Source: VRUE01 sp963814915
GTDB taxonomy: Bacteria > Actinomycetota > Thermoleophilia > Solirubrobacterales > 70-9
Reading direction: 5' to 3'
NCBI GenBank assembly: GCA_963814915.1
Contig: CAWFEI010000016.1
Span: forward strand, 1 to 64,000
DNA: 64,000 nt
Part shown: in pieces, positions 25,526-33,672 of the stretch
Numbering within the stretch: position 1 is the first letter of the stretch
Layout: each line of letters starts with the position of its first letter
Translations under genes and position numbers: made by a program
The notes under the pieces: model-generated
What the model was told of the DNA's origin: nothing
Database searches by the model: none
The model's input: the letters and a program-made list of their open reading frames with translations, nothing else

Positions 25526-26463
25526 CAGTGCAGCTTCCTGGCGAGCTGTTGGGCCGCCTCAACGCCGAGCTCCGGCTCGAAGAGAAAGGGCAGGGTCTTG
25601 ACCGGCGCCTCAACCCGGCGCCGCAGGCGGGCGAGCTGGGCGCGCTGCGAGCGGGCCCGGTCGTGCTCGGAGGCGGCCGCGCGGGCCGCGGCGCGGACGA
25701 TGCCGTCCTCGCCGCGGCCGAGCTCGGCGAGGTGCTCGGCCTCCTGTTTGGAAAAGCGCTCGGGGTAGAGGCCGTTGAGGTATATCCGGTCGACGGCGAC
25801 GCCGACTTCGGAGCGCAGCTCGCCCTCCAGGGCTGCCGACTCGTTGACCGGCATCTCCTCGGGCAAGGCGACGATCGCCGTGCCGGTGTGCTCGTGGTCG
25901 GTGATCAGGCGGTCGAGCTGCTGCGCCTGCGAGTGGATCGGGCCGACGCGGGCGATCGCCGCAAACGTGCGCGGTGTCTGCAGGAAGCCGATCCCGTGGC
26001 CGGTGGCGGGCGCGTCGACGATCACGAGGTCGTACTTGCGCCCTTTTTTCACCTTGCGGTCGAGCTGGGCCAGCTCCCAGATCTTGCCGATCGTGACCAG
26101 CTCCTTCAGCCCCGGCGTGGCGGCGGCGAGGTAGGAGAAGATGCGGCTGCGGAAGAGCAGGTCGCGCATCGCCCTCACCTTGAGCTGCAGCAGCACGTAC
26201 TCGCGCATCGACTCGTCGGGGTCGATCGAGATCGCCCAGAGGTTCTCCGCCATCTCGACCTCGTGGAAGCCGACTTCGGTGTGCGCGAAGAAGCGCGAGG
26301 CGTTCTCCTGGGAGGCGACCTCGCAGACGATCGTGCGCTTGCCTTCTTCGGCGGCGCGCAGCCCGAGCGCGACCGCGACCGTGGTCTTGCCGACTCCGCC
26401 CTTGCCGGTCACGAAGACCAGTCGCTTGTCGAGAATGTCGGGGATTGGGGTGATTCCTAGCAA
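25525..26463 (-). CDS. ArsA/GET3-like anion-transporting ATPase, first of pair
   Basis: A 312-residue paralogue of the downstream ATPase. Deviant Walker A FVTGKGGVGKTTVAVALGLRA lies near residue 20; VASQENASRFFAHTEVGFHE and YDLVIVDAPATGHGIGFLQTP are the switch I and II regions. The proposed start is TTG 26463; no ATG or GTG lies between it and the P-loop. The start faces the ParA gene (ATG 26512) across about 48 bases, so divergent promoters must overlap here. Confidence 0.83.
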   Translation of the reverse strand: MLGITPIPDILDKRLVFVTGKGGVGKTTVAVALGLRAAEEGKRTIVCEVASQENASRFFAHTEVGFHEVEMAENLWAISIDPDESMREYVLLQLKVRAMRDLLFRSRIFSYLAAATPGLKELVTIGKIWELAQLDRKVKKGRKYDLVIVDAPATGHGIGFLQTPRTFAAIARVGPIHSQAQQLDRLITDHEHTGTAIVALPEEMPVNESAALEGELRSEVGVAVDRIYLNGLYPERFSKQEAEHLAELGRGEDGIVRAAARAAASEHDRARSQRAQLARLRRRVEAPVKTLPFLFEPELGVEAAQQLARKLH

Positions 26464-26511
26464 TTTCGAAGAGTGGCAGGAAAATCGGGTACCCGTGCGA
26501 ATACCCGCGCA

Positions 26512-27564
26512 ATGGGATTCCTCAGCCGCAAGAACAAGTCCGCGCCCGCATCGACCGTCGAAGAGGAGCACCCGATCGTCGAAGAGTTGCAGGCTATGGA
26601 GGACGCTGTGCCCGAGCGGCCCGAGGCCGCCCAGCCCTCCGAGCCGCCCGCGGCAGAGGCGCCCGTGGTGGACACGCCGGCGCCCTCCGTCGAGGTCAAG
26701 GCTGAGCAGGAGGATGAGCCGGAGCGGTTCATGCCACGCGACCTGATCGCTCCGTCCAGGCGCGAGGCCGCCGTGGAGGAGCCGGGCGTCGAGGCGCCCG
26801 CCAAGCACGCCGAGGTGATCGCCTTCGCCAACCAGAAGGGCGGCGTCGCCAAGACGACGACCACCCTGAACCTCGCCGTCGCCTTCGCCGAGTCAGGGCA
26901 CCGCGTGCTCTGCATCGACCTCGACCCACAGGGCAACCTGACGATGAGCCAGGGGATCGACCCCGACAAGGTCGAGAAGAGCCTCTACGACGTGCTCGTC
27001 GACGACATGCCGATCAGCGAGATCATCCAGCACCGCGAGATCGACATCGCCGTCTCCTCGATCGACCTTGCCGGAGCGGAGATCGCGATGAGCACGAAGA
27101 TCGGCCGCGAGCGCTCGCTTGAGAAAGCACTCAAAGAGGTCTCCGGCGACTACGACTTCGTCTGCATCGACACCCCGCCGAGCCTCGGGCTGCTGACGAT
27201 CAACGCCCTGACCGCGGCCAGCAAGGTGATCGTCCCCGTCCAGTGCGAGTATCTCTCGATGCGTGGCTTGGTCCAGCTTCAGAACACGCTGAAGATGATC
27301 CAGGAGAACCTCAACCCGGACGTCAAGATCGAGGGCATCCTGCCGACGATGCTCGACTCGCGCACCGTCCACGCCAAGGAGGCGGTGGAGATCCTCGAAG
27401 AGAACTTCGGCGACCTGGTCTTCCGCTCCCGCATCCGCAAGGCGATCAAGTTCGCCGAGGCGCCGGTCAAAGGCGCCAGCGTGCTCAAGTACGATTCCGA
27501 GAGCAACGCCGCGGGTTACTATCGAGACTTGGCTAAGGAGGTCTTGGCACATGAGTCGGCGTAA
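26512..27564 (+). CDS. parA: ParA/Soj-family partitioning ATPase
   Basis: A 350-residue ParA with a ~95-residue acidic, Pro-rich N-terminal extension followed by the ATPase domain: ANQKGGVAKTTTTLNLAVAF (deviant Walker A near residue 107), CIDLDPQGNLTMSQGI, DYDFVCIDTPPSLGLLTINA (Walker B/switch) and VPVQCEYLSMRGLVQL. ATG 26512 was preferred to in-frame GTG 26473, which would leave only nine bases to the divergent ArsA start. No ParB or parS is adjacent; instead it overlaps ftsZ by 14 bases, so its role may be in division-site placement rather than plasmid-like partition. Confidence 0.88.
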   Translation: MGFLSRKNKSAPASTVEEEHPIVEELQAMEDAVPERPEAAQPSEPPAAEAPVVDTPAPSVEVKAEQEDEPERFMPRDLIAPSRREAAVEEPGVEAPAKHAEVIAFANQKGGVAKTTTTLNLAVAFAESGHRVLCIDLDPQGNLTMSQGIDPDKVEKSLYDVLVDDMPISEIIQHREIDIAVSSIDLAGAEIAMSTKIGRERSLEKALKEVSGDYDFVCIDTPPSLGLLTINALTAASKVIVPVQCEYLSMRGLVQLQNTLKMIQENLNPDVKIEGILPTMLDSRTVHAKEAVEILEENFGDLVFRSRIRKAIKFAEAPVKGASVLKYDSESNAAGYYRDLAKEVLAHESA

Positions 27565-28987
27565 GCGGGCGAGCATGCGCGAGGGTCCCCTCGCCGACCT
27601 CTTTCGCTCTACTGCCGACGACGCGCCCGCGGATCCGCCCGAGGCGCCCGAGCCCCGCTCGGCGAAGCCCGAGCCCCCGGCCCCGCCGCCGGAGCCGGCC
27701 GAGCCGCCCCCGCCCACGGCAGAGGAGCCCGAGCCGTCCCCTCCGCCCGAGAAGCCCTCGCGGGTCGAGCCCCGCGCCGAGGAGGGTGCTTCCGGCGATG
27801 CCGCGACCGCGCCCGAAAGACTGAAGAAGGTCTTCGCCGAGGAACCCGCTCCCCGCGCCGAACGAGCTGCCGAGACGCCGCGCTACGGGCGCGAGGAACC
27901 TGAGTACGAGCCGCCCGGATCGGGCGAGCCGCACCAGCCCGTGATCCGCGTCGTCGGGGTCGGCGGCGCCGGGGTAAACGCCGTCAACCGGATGGTCGAC
28001 GCGAACGTGCCCGGGGTCGAGTTCATGGCCGTCAACACCGATCTACAGTCGCTGCAGCTCTGCGTCGCCGACGTCACCGTGCACATCGGCGACGAGCAGA
28101 CGCGCGGCCTCGGCGCAGGAGCCGACCCGGAGGTCGGCCACCGCTCGGCCTTCGAGGAACAGGACAAGATCAAGCGCCTGCTCAAGGGCTCCGACATGGT
28201 CTTCGTGGCCGCCGGAGCCGGCGGCGGGACCGGCAGCGGCGCCGCCCCGGTGGTCGCCCGCCTCGCCCGCGAGGTCGGCGCACTGACCGTCGGCATCGTC
28301 ACCAAGCCGTTCAGCTTCGAGGGCTCGCGCCGCGGCACCCAGGCGAACAAGGGCATCGACGAGCTGGCGGCCGCGGTCGACACGCTGATCGTCGTCCCCA
28401 ACGACCGCCTGCTCGAGGTGCTCGACCAGCAGACCTCGATGGTCGAGGCCTTCCAGGTCGCCGACGACGTGCTGCGCCAGGGGGTGCAGGGGATCTCCGA
28501 CCTGGTCACCCTGCCGGCGCTGATCAACCTCGACTTCGCCGACGTGCGCACGATCATGTCCGACGCCGGCCGGGCGCTGCTCGGGATCGGCATGGGCCAC
28601 GGCGAGGGCCGAGGCCTGATCGCCGCCGAGAAAGCGATCTCCTCGCCGCTGCTGGAGACCTCGATGGAGGGCGCCCGGGCGATCCTGCTCTCGATCACCG
28701 GCGGCCCCGACCTCTCCCTGGTCGAAGTCAGCGAGGCGGCGAAGCTGGTCGGCGAAGCAGCCCACCCCGACGCCAACATCATCTTCGGCGCCAACGTCGA
28801 CGAGGACCTGGGCGACCAGATCTGGGTCACGGTCGTCGCCACCCGCTTCGATGGCCAGCCGGCGCCGCGCCGCGCGGCCGAGCCGACGATCCGCCGCACC
28901 AAGGACAGCGGCCGCGGTCGCGCCCCGCGCAACGAGAAGGCCGGCGAGCTGAGCTCGCTGGACGTTCCCGAGTTCCTGCCTGGGTAG
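27551..28987 (+). CDS. ftsZ: FtsZ with long Pro-rich N-terminal extension
   Basis: Tubulin-like GTPase that forms the division ring. Core motifs: RVVGVGGAGVNAVNRMV, the tubulin signature GAGGGTGSGAAPVVARLA near residue 222, the T7 loop NLDFADVRTIMSDAGRALLG supplying the catalytic Asp, and the C-terminal partner-binding peptide LDVPEFLPG at the very end. Unusually, about 130 residues precede the core, very rich in Pro, Glu and Ala (EPPAPPPEPAEPPPPTAEEP); most FtsZ cores begin within 10-20 residues of the start. ATG 27551 lies inside the parA 3' end, indicating translational coupling. No dcw-cluster genes are nearby, so another ftsZ may exist elsewhere. Confidence 0.92.
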   Translation: MSRRKRASMREGPLADLFRSTADDAPADPPEAPEPRSAKPEPPAPPPEPAEPPPPTAEEPEPSPPPEKPSRVEPRAEEGASGDAATAPERLKKVFAEEPAPRAERAAETPRYGREEPEYEPPGSGEPHQPVIRVVGVGGAGVNAVNRMVDANVPGVEFMAVNTDLQSLQLCVADVTVHIGDEQTRGLGAGADPEVGHRSAFEEQDKIKRLLKGSDMVFVAAGAGGGTGSGAAPVVARLAREVGALTVGIVTKPFSFEGSRRGTQANKGIDELAAAVDTLIVVPNDRLLEVLDQQTSMVEAFQVADDVLRQGVQGISDLVTLPALINLDFADVRTIMSDAGRALLGIGMGHGEGRGLIAAEKAISSPLLETSMEGARAILLSITGGPDLSLVEVSEAAKLVGEAAHPDANIIFGANVDEDLGDQIWVTVVATRFDGQPAPRRAAEPTIRRTKDSGRGRAPRNEKAGELSSLDVPEFLPG

Positions 28988-28997
28988 GTCCCGCCCC

Positions 28998-30503
28998 ATG
29001 ACCGGCGTCGTCGCGGCGGGCCACCCCCTCACCGCCGAGGCCGGTGCCGACGTGCTGCGCGCCGGCGGCAATGCGGTCGACGCCGCGGTGGCGGCCGTGC
29101 TCGCCTCCTTCGCGGTCGAGAGCCCGCTGACCGGGTTCGGCGCCGGCGGCTTCATGATGATCAGCCAGGGGGAGGAGACCGTCCTGATCGATTTCTTCGT
29201 CGCCGCGCCGGGCAAGGATGGAGCCGAGCGCGGGGCGGAGCTGGCCGCGGTGCCGGTCCACTTCGATGCCGAGACCGAGCAGGTGTTCTACGTCGGGCCG
29301 GCTTCCTGCGGGGTGCCGGGCACGGCGGCGGGACTGGAGCTGGCGCTGCGGCGCTTCGGCAGCGCCTCGCTCGCCGAGCTCACCGGCGCCGGCGTGCGGC
29401 TCGCCCGCGAGGGCGCCCCGGTGAACGCCGAGCAGGCCTACATCCTCGAGATCCTCCAGCCGATCCACGAGCGCCTGGCGGAGACGCGCGAGCTGTACGC
29501 CCCCGAGGGGCGGCCGCTGGTCGAGGGGGACTGGTTCCGCTTCCCGGAGCTGGCCGAGGCGCTGGAACGCTTCGGCGTCGAGGGCGCCGAGCCGTTCTAC
29601 CGCGGCGAGATCGCCGCGGCACTGAGCTCCTACATGGGGGCGCACGGGGGCACGCTCGGCGCGACGGACCTGGCCGAGTACGAGGCGATCGAGCGGCGCC
29701 CGATCCACGCCCCCTTCCGCGGCGCCGAGGTGTGGACCAACCCGCCGCCCTCCTCGGGTGGGATCCTGATCGCCTACTCGCTCGGCCTGCTCGAGCGCAT
29801 GGGGGAGAGCAGCGGCCCCGAGCAGCTGATCGCGGCGATGGACGCGGCCAACCGCGTCCGCGGCGAGGAGTTCGCCGAGGCCCTGTATGGCGATGGCCTG
29901 GAGGCGGCGCTGCTGGACCCGGCCGTCCTCGACCTGCGCGCGGGTGACCTGCTTGGCTCTACCACCCACATCGCCGTGCTGGACTCCGGTGGGACCTGCG
30001 CCAGCGTCACCTGCTCCAACGGCTCGGGCTCGGGCGTGCTCGTTCCCGGCACCGGGGTGATCCTCAACAATATGCTCGGCGAGGAGGACCTCAACCCACT
30101 CGGCTTCCACGCGATCGCGCCGGGCCGTCGGGTCCCCTCGATGATGGCGCCGACGGTGGTCCGCCGCGACGGCGAGATCGAGCTCGGCCTCGGCAGCGCC
30201 GGCTCCAACCGGATCCGCTCGGCGATCGTGCAGACGGTGGTGCGCGCGGTCGAGCAGGGCATGGGGGCGGGCGACGCTGTGCGGGCGCCGCGGCTGCACT
30301 TCGAGCAGGGCGTCGTCCAGGCGGAGCCGGGGATCGACGAGGCGGCGCTGGCGCGGATCGAGGCGCGCGGCGTCCCCGTCCTGCGCCGGCCGCGGGTCAA
30401 CCTCTTCTTCGGCGGCGTGCAGGCCGTCGCCCGCGATCCGTCCAGCGGCGAGGTCAGTGGCGGCGGCGATCCTCGCCGCGGCGGTAGCGTGGCGTTCGCA
30501 TGA
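28998..30503 (+). CDS. ggt: Gamma-glutamyltranspeptidase-family Ntn hydrolase
   Basis: An Ntn-hydrolase of the GGT family, made as one chain that cleaves itself before the catalytic Thr. The large-subunit part (AGHPLTAEAGADVLRAGGNAVDAAVAA, SGGILIAYSLGLLER) and small-subunit part are contiguous; self-cleavage is expected at GS/TTHIAVLD near residue 321. SNGSGSGVLVPGTGVILNNMLGE and GSAGSNRIRSAIVQTV correspond to substrate-binding and terminal GGT motifs. There is no signal peptide, unlike classical periplasmic GGT. Glutathione is not expected in most actinobacteria, so a different gamma-glutamyl amide is likely the substrate. It overlaps the cyclase start by four bases. Confidence 0.85.
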   Translation: MTGVVAAGHPLTAEAGADVLRAGGNAVDAAVAAVLASFAVESPLTGFGAGGFMMISQGEETVLIDFFVAAPGKDGAERGAELAAVPVHFDAETEQVFYVGPASCGVPGTAAGLELALRRFGSASLAELTGAGVRLAREGAPVNAEQAYILEILQPIHERLAETRELYAPEGRPLVEGDWFRFPELAEALERFGVEGAEPFYRGEIAAALSSYMGAHGGTLGATDLAEYEAIERRPIHAPFRGAEVWTNPPPSSGGILIAYSLGLLERMGESSGPEQLIAAMDAANRVRGEEFAEALYGDGLEAALLDPAVLDLRAGDLLGSTTHIAVLDSGGTCASVTCSNGSGSGVLVPGTGVILNNMLGEEDLNPLGFHAIAPGRRVPSMMAPTVVRRDGEIELGLGSAGSNRIRSAIVQTVVRAVEQGMGAGDAVRAPRLHFEQGVVQAEPGIDEAALARIEARGVPVLRRPRVNLFFGGVQAVARDPSSGEVSGGGDPRRGGSVAFA

Positions 30504-31615
30504 CAATCGATTTCGAGGCCGAGGGCCTGCTTGACGGCACCGAGGGCCCCGCCCGCGGGGCGCGGCGCGAGCTGCTGGAACGCCTGGCCGGCGAAGGCGT
30601 GCCCCTGGGGGAGCTGCGCGAGGCGGTCGAGGGCGGGCGCCTGGCTCTGCTCCCGGTCGAGCGCGCGATCGCCGGCCCCGGGCCGCGCTACACGCCCCGC
30701 GAGATCGCCGAGCAGGTGGGCCTGGAGCTGGAGGTGCTGCAACGCACCAGCGCCGCCTTCGGCGTCCCCTATCCCGACCCCGACGAGCGCTCGGTCACCG
30801 AGGCCGACCTCGAAGCGGCGCAGCGGATCAAAGCCTTCTACGACGCCGGCCTGCCCGAGGAGGGGATGCTGCAGGTGGCCCGCACGGTCGGCATGGCCAC
30901 GGCCCGGATCGCCGAGGCCAACCGCGACTTGGTGACGAGGACCCTGATGCAGCCGGGCGACACCGAGCGTGACCTGGCGCTGCGCTTCGCCGCCGCCGCC
31001 GAGCACATGCTGCCGCTCTTCGAGCCAACCCTCTTCTACGCGTTCCGCGCCCACATGCTCGAGCAGATCCGCCGCGATGTGATCGGCGCCGCCGATCTGG
31101 CCGCCGGTGAGCTCGGTGGCACCCCCGAGATCGCCGTCTGTTTCGCCGACCTGGTCGGCTTCACAAAGTTGGGCGAGCAGGTGGAGACCGAAGAGCTCGG
31201 CTTGATCGCGGGCCGCCTCGACGAGCTCGCGACGGCGGTCGCCGAACCGCCCGTGCGGCTGGTCAAGCTGATCGGCGACGCGGCGATGCTCGTCTCCACC
31301 GACACCGCGGCGATGGTCGAGGCCGCTCTGCGCATGGTCGAGGCCGCCGACGAAGAAGGCGACGAGTTCCCGCGCCTGCGCGCCGGCATCGCCCACGGCT
31401 CGGTCCACGTCCAGGCAGGCGACTACTACGGCCGGCCGGTCAACCTGGCCAGCCGCCTGACCGGGATCGCCAAACCGGGCAGCGTCCTGGTCGACGCCGC
31501 GGCCAAGGACGCCGCGGGCGAGGGCTACGGCTACTCGCGCGCCGGCGAAAAGCGCCTCAAGGGCTTCGACACCCGCACGAAGCTCTACCGGGCCCGCCGC
31601 AACGACGCGGACTAG
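30500..31615 (+). CDS. Class III adenylate cyclase with N-terminal autoregulatory domain
   Basis: A 371-residue soluble nucleotidyl cyclase that should make cAMP. The N-terminal ~200 residues (YTPREIAEQVGLELEVLQRT; DLEAAQRIKAFYDAGLPEEG) match the helical regulatory domain of mycobacterial Rv1264-type enzymes, whose activity is pH-dependent. The catalytic domain has AVCFADLVGFTKLGEQVE near residue 213 (metal Asp and substrate-specifying Lys), LVKLIGDAAMLVS near 254 (second metal Asp) and GIAHGSVHVQAGDYYGRPVNLASRL near 300 (transition-state Asn/Arg). All catalytic positions appear intact. Coupled to the ggt homologue by overlap. Confidence 0.88.
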   Translation: MTIDFEAEGLLDGTEGPARGARRELLERLAGEGVPLGELREAVEGGRLALLPVERAIAGPGPRYTPREIAEQVGLELEVLQRTSAAFGVPYPDPDERSVTEADLEAAQRIKAFYDAGLPEEGMLQVARTVGMATARIAEANRDLVTRTLMQPGDTERDLALRFAAAAEHMLPLFEPTLFYAFRAHMLEQIRRDVIGAADLAAGELGGTPEIAVCFADLVGFTKLGEQVETEELGLIAGRLDELATAVAEPPVRLVKLIGDAAMLVSTDTAAMVEAALRMVEAADEEGDEFPRLRAGIAHGSVHVQAGDYYGRPVNLASRLTGIAKPGSVLVDAAAKDAAGEGYGYSRAGEKRLKGFDTRTKLYRARRNDAD

Positions 31616-31680
31616 CCGCCGTCCGCAAATAGCGCGAAATCGAAGTTTGATCGCCGCCCATAGGGGGTGAGTTTCTGCCG

Positions 31681-31722
31681 ATCGAAGCTTTTTGGGGTCT
31701 ATGACCCGGAAAACGCTGCGAC
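31681..31722 (+). repeat. Direct repeat A, upstream copy (contains the DUF559 gene start)
   Basis: About 42 bases beginning ATCGAAGC and containing the palindromic core GGGTCTATGACCC. It matches 32626-32667 with three or four substitutions and no gaps. The ATG of the AbiEi-DUF559 gene (31701) lies in the core, so the repeat supplies the 5' untranslated end and first seven codons. Confidence 0.85.
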
Positions 31723-32615
31723 ATGACGCTGCTCAGCTCTGGCATCTGGTTCGTGAGCAGCACGGGGTCGTCACCAGGCAGCAGCTCCTGGAGTCCGGCC
31801 TCACTACCGACGCGATTGAGCATCGGCTGGCGATGAGGCGCCTGCACCGGCTTTGGCGCGGTGTGTACGCGGTGGGCCGGCCCGAGGTAAGCCAGAAAGG
31901 GCGCTGGATAGGCGCGGTGATGGCCTGCGGATCGCAGGCATTGCTCAGTCACAGCAGCGCAGCGGTTCTTTGGGGCCTGGCGCGAGCTACCACCGGAATC
32001 GACGTCGTCATTCCAGAAGGCACCTACAGACGCAGGCCCGGTATTCGCGTACACCGACGTTCCGGGCTCGGCGCCGAGCACCGCCGGAAGGTTGCGGGCA
32101 TCCCCGTTACAGATCCGGTTTCGACGCTGATCGACCTGGCATCGCACCCCCCGGACTGGAAGTTGGAACGTGCGCTCAACGAGGCGGATCGACTCGATCT
32201 TGTCGATCTTGAAGCCGTGCGCGCGACGATCGATCTACTCCCGCCCAGGCCCGGCCTCGCTCGTTTGCGTCGAGTGCTTGGCGGCCAACCGCTCACCGAG
32301 TCCGGGCTCGAGCGCCGGTTCCTTGCGATCGCACGGCTTGCGGGCATGCCGAGACCGGAGACGCAGGCTGTTTTGGATGGCTATCGGGTCGATTTCTACT
32401 GGCCCCGGTTGGGCCTGGTGGTCGAGGTCGACGGTTGGCGCCATCACCGGACGGCGGCGGAGCAGGCAACCGATCACCGCCGCGACCAAGCGCACACCGC
32501 AGCGGGACTGACGACGCTGCGCTTCGCCGAAAGCCAAATCCGCTTCGAGCAAGATGAGGTACGGCGAACCCTCACGACCGTGGCCGCTCAAGTCGGAGAT
32601 CACTCCCACTCCTAA
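31701..32615 (+). CDS. Solitary AbiEi-like wHTH + DUF559 (PD-(D/E)xK-like) protein, bracketed by repeats
   Basis: A 304-residue two-domain protein. The N-terminus (LWHLVREQHGVVTRQQLLES, RLHRLWRGVYAVGRPEVS, ALLSHSSAAVLWGLA) is the winged-helix plus body of the AbiEi_4 antitoxin family. The C-terminal ~100 residues form a DUF559/Vsr-like nuclease fold: YRVDFYWPRLGLVVEVDGW with the D-(x)n-ExD triad, HH, and DHRRDQAHTAAGLTTLRFAE. No AbiEii toxin is adjacent. ATG 31701 is inside the upstream direct repeat (in-frame TTG 31692 is an alternative); the downstream copy begins 10 bases after the stop. Function unproven; mobility is suggested by the repeats and by a second such gene at 52718-53662. Confidence 0.8.
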   Translation: MTRKTLRHDAAQLWHLVREQHGVVTRQQLLESGLTTDAIEHRLAMRRLHRLWRGVYAVGRPEVSQKGRWIGAVMACGSQALLSHSSAAVLWGLARATTGIDVVIPEGTYRRRPGIRVHRRSGLGAEHRRKVAGIPVTDPVSTLIDLASHPPDWKLERALNEADRLDLVDLEAVRATIDLLPPRPGLARLRRVLGGQPLTESGLERRFLAIARLAGMPRPETQAVLDGYRVDFYWPRLGLVVEVDGWRHHRTAAEQATDHRRDQAHTAAGLTTLRFAESQIRFEQDEVRRTLTTVAAQVGDHSHS

Positions 32616-32625
32616 CGCACTTCTT

Positions 32626-32671
32626 ATCGAAGCATTTTCGGGTCTATGACCCGGAAAAAGCTGCGATCAAC
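32626..32671 (+). repeat. Direct repeat A, downstream copy
   Basis: 46 bases starting ATCGAAGCATTTTCGGGTCT, with palindromic core CGGGTC-TAT-GACCCG. It repeats the 5' end of the preceding gene, and could itself encode a dead-end start MTRKKLRSTL followed by TAG. A third relative at 45824-45869 aligns over all 46 bases without gaps, differing at about eight positions. Confidence 0.85.
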
Positions 32672-32687
32672 GCTCTAGGTGGCATGC

Positions 32688-33605
32688 TCAGGCGGGCTTT
32701 CGGCCCGAGAGGACGAGGTTGTAGAAGAGCTCGGCCGGGAGACGGGGCTCGAGCAGGCGGGTGTCGACTTTCTGCAGCGCGATGTAGCTGTTGAAGGCGA
32801 AGCGGCGCCATCCCCATGAGACCGAGTCCGGCTCGGCGCTGGACTCGACCGTGCGCAGGCCCCAGCCCCAGGCGTTGGCGAGCAGCTCCTCACCGCCGAC
32901 GCGCTGTTGCTCGAAGTCCGCCTCGCGCAGCAGGCGGCGCAGGTCGGTGGGGGCGAAGGCGTGGACGTCGACCTCGCCCTCCAGGGCGTGGCCGTTCGAC
33001 TGCTCCATCTCAGGCACGACACGGGGGCTGGCGCCGACCAGCCGCCGCCAGGCGGGCGCGACGAACATCCCCGCCCGCTTCGGCGCCGCCGCGAGACGAT
33101 CGCCGTAGCGCGAGGGCTCGCCGCAGAAGGCGATCGCGCCGCCGGGGCGCAGGACGCGGCGGAATTCGGAGAAGGCCCGGCCCAGATCCGGGATGTGGTG
33201 CAGGACGGCGTGGCCGAAGACGAGGTCGAAGCTCTCGTCCTCGAAGGGCAGTTCCTCCGCCTCGGTGGCAACGGTCTTCACTCCTAGACCGAGCGACTCG
33301 GCAGTCGCCGAGAGGCGGCGCAGCATCCCCGGCGAGATGTCGGTAGCCGTCAGTCGCTGGATCGTCCCCATCTGCAGCAGGTTGAGCGAGAAGTAGCCGG
33401 TGCCCGAGCCGATCTCCAGCCCGTCGCCGAAACTCGTTCCGTCGAGCCCGCCGAGCGCCTTCGCGAGCTTTGCGCCGACCTGCCGCTGGCCGGTGCCGCC
33501 GAAGTCGATGCCCCACTTGGCGTCGTATTCGTCGGCCGCCGCGTCGTGGTAGCGGGTGTTGACGTCCTTGATGTGGTCGGGTGTTGCGGTGGGCGAGGCG
33601 GGCAT
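32688..33605 (-). CDS. Class I SAM-dependent methyltransferase
   Basis: A ~305-residue methyltransferase. SAM-binding motif I LEIGSGTGYFSLNLLQ, motif II region TATDISPGMLRRL, acidic AEELPFEDESFDLVFGHAVLHHI and LRPGGAIAFCGEPSR are clear. The C-terminal third (AFAPTDLRRLLREADF; AFNSYIALQKVDTRLLEPRL) is substrate-specific and not diagnostic. ATG 33605 was chosen over in-frame ATG 33641 because the longer form would run further into the promoter of the divergent methyltransferase gene. A role in the adjacent polysaccharide cluster is possible but inferred from position. Confidence 0.82.
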   Translation of the reverse strand: MPASPTATPDHIKDVNTRYHDAAADEYDAKWGIDFGGTGQRQVGAKLAKALGGLDGTSFGDGLEIGSGTGYFSLNLLQMGTIQRLTATDISPGMLRRLSATAESLGLGVKTVATEAEELPFEDESFDLVFGHAVLHHIPDLGRAFSEFRRVLRPGGAIAFCGEPSRYGDRLAAAPKRAGMFVAPAWRRLVGASPRVVPEMEQSNGHALEGEVDVHAFAPTDLRRLLREADFEQQRVGGEELLANAWGWGLRTVESSAEPDSVSWGWRRFAFNSYIALQKVDTRLLEPRLPAELFYNLVLSGRKPA

Positions 33606-33672
33606 CGGGCCGGGAACGGTACACGGATCGGCGCAACGCACCGGGCGCGAAGCCGCATTAGCGTGCGCGCCC

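Noticed and set aside
24368..26463. Arsenite-resistance operon
   Set aside because: ArsA-like ATPases are present, but no ArsB/Acr3, ArsC or ArsR, and the paired arrangement matches the Rv3679-Rv3680 type.
28998..30503. Glutathione-degrading periplasmic GGT
   Set aside because: The catalytic Thr is present, but there is no signal peptide and no other glutathione gene nearby, so the classical role is not supported.
31701..32615. Type IV toxin-antitoxin AbiE system
   Set aside because: The N-terminal half is AbiEi-like, but there is no AbiEii nucleotidyltransferase next to this gene or to the one at 52718; the C-terminal half is nuclease-like instead.
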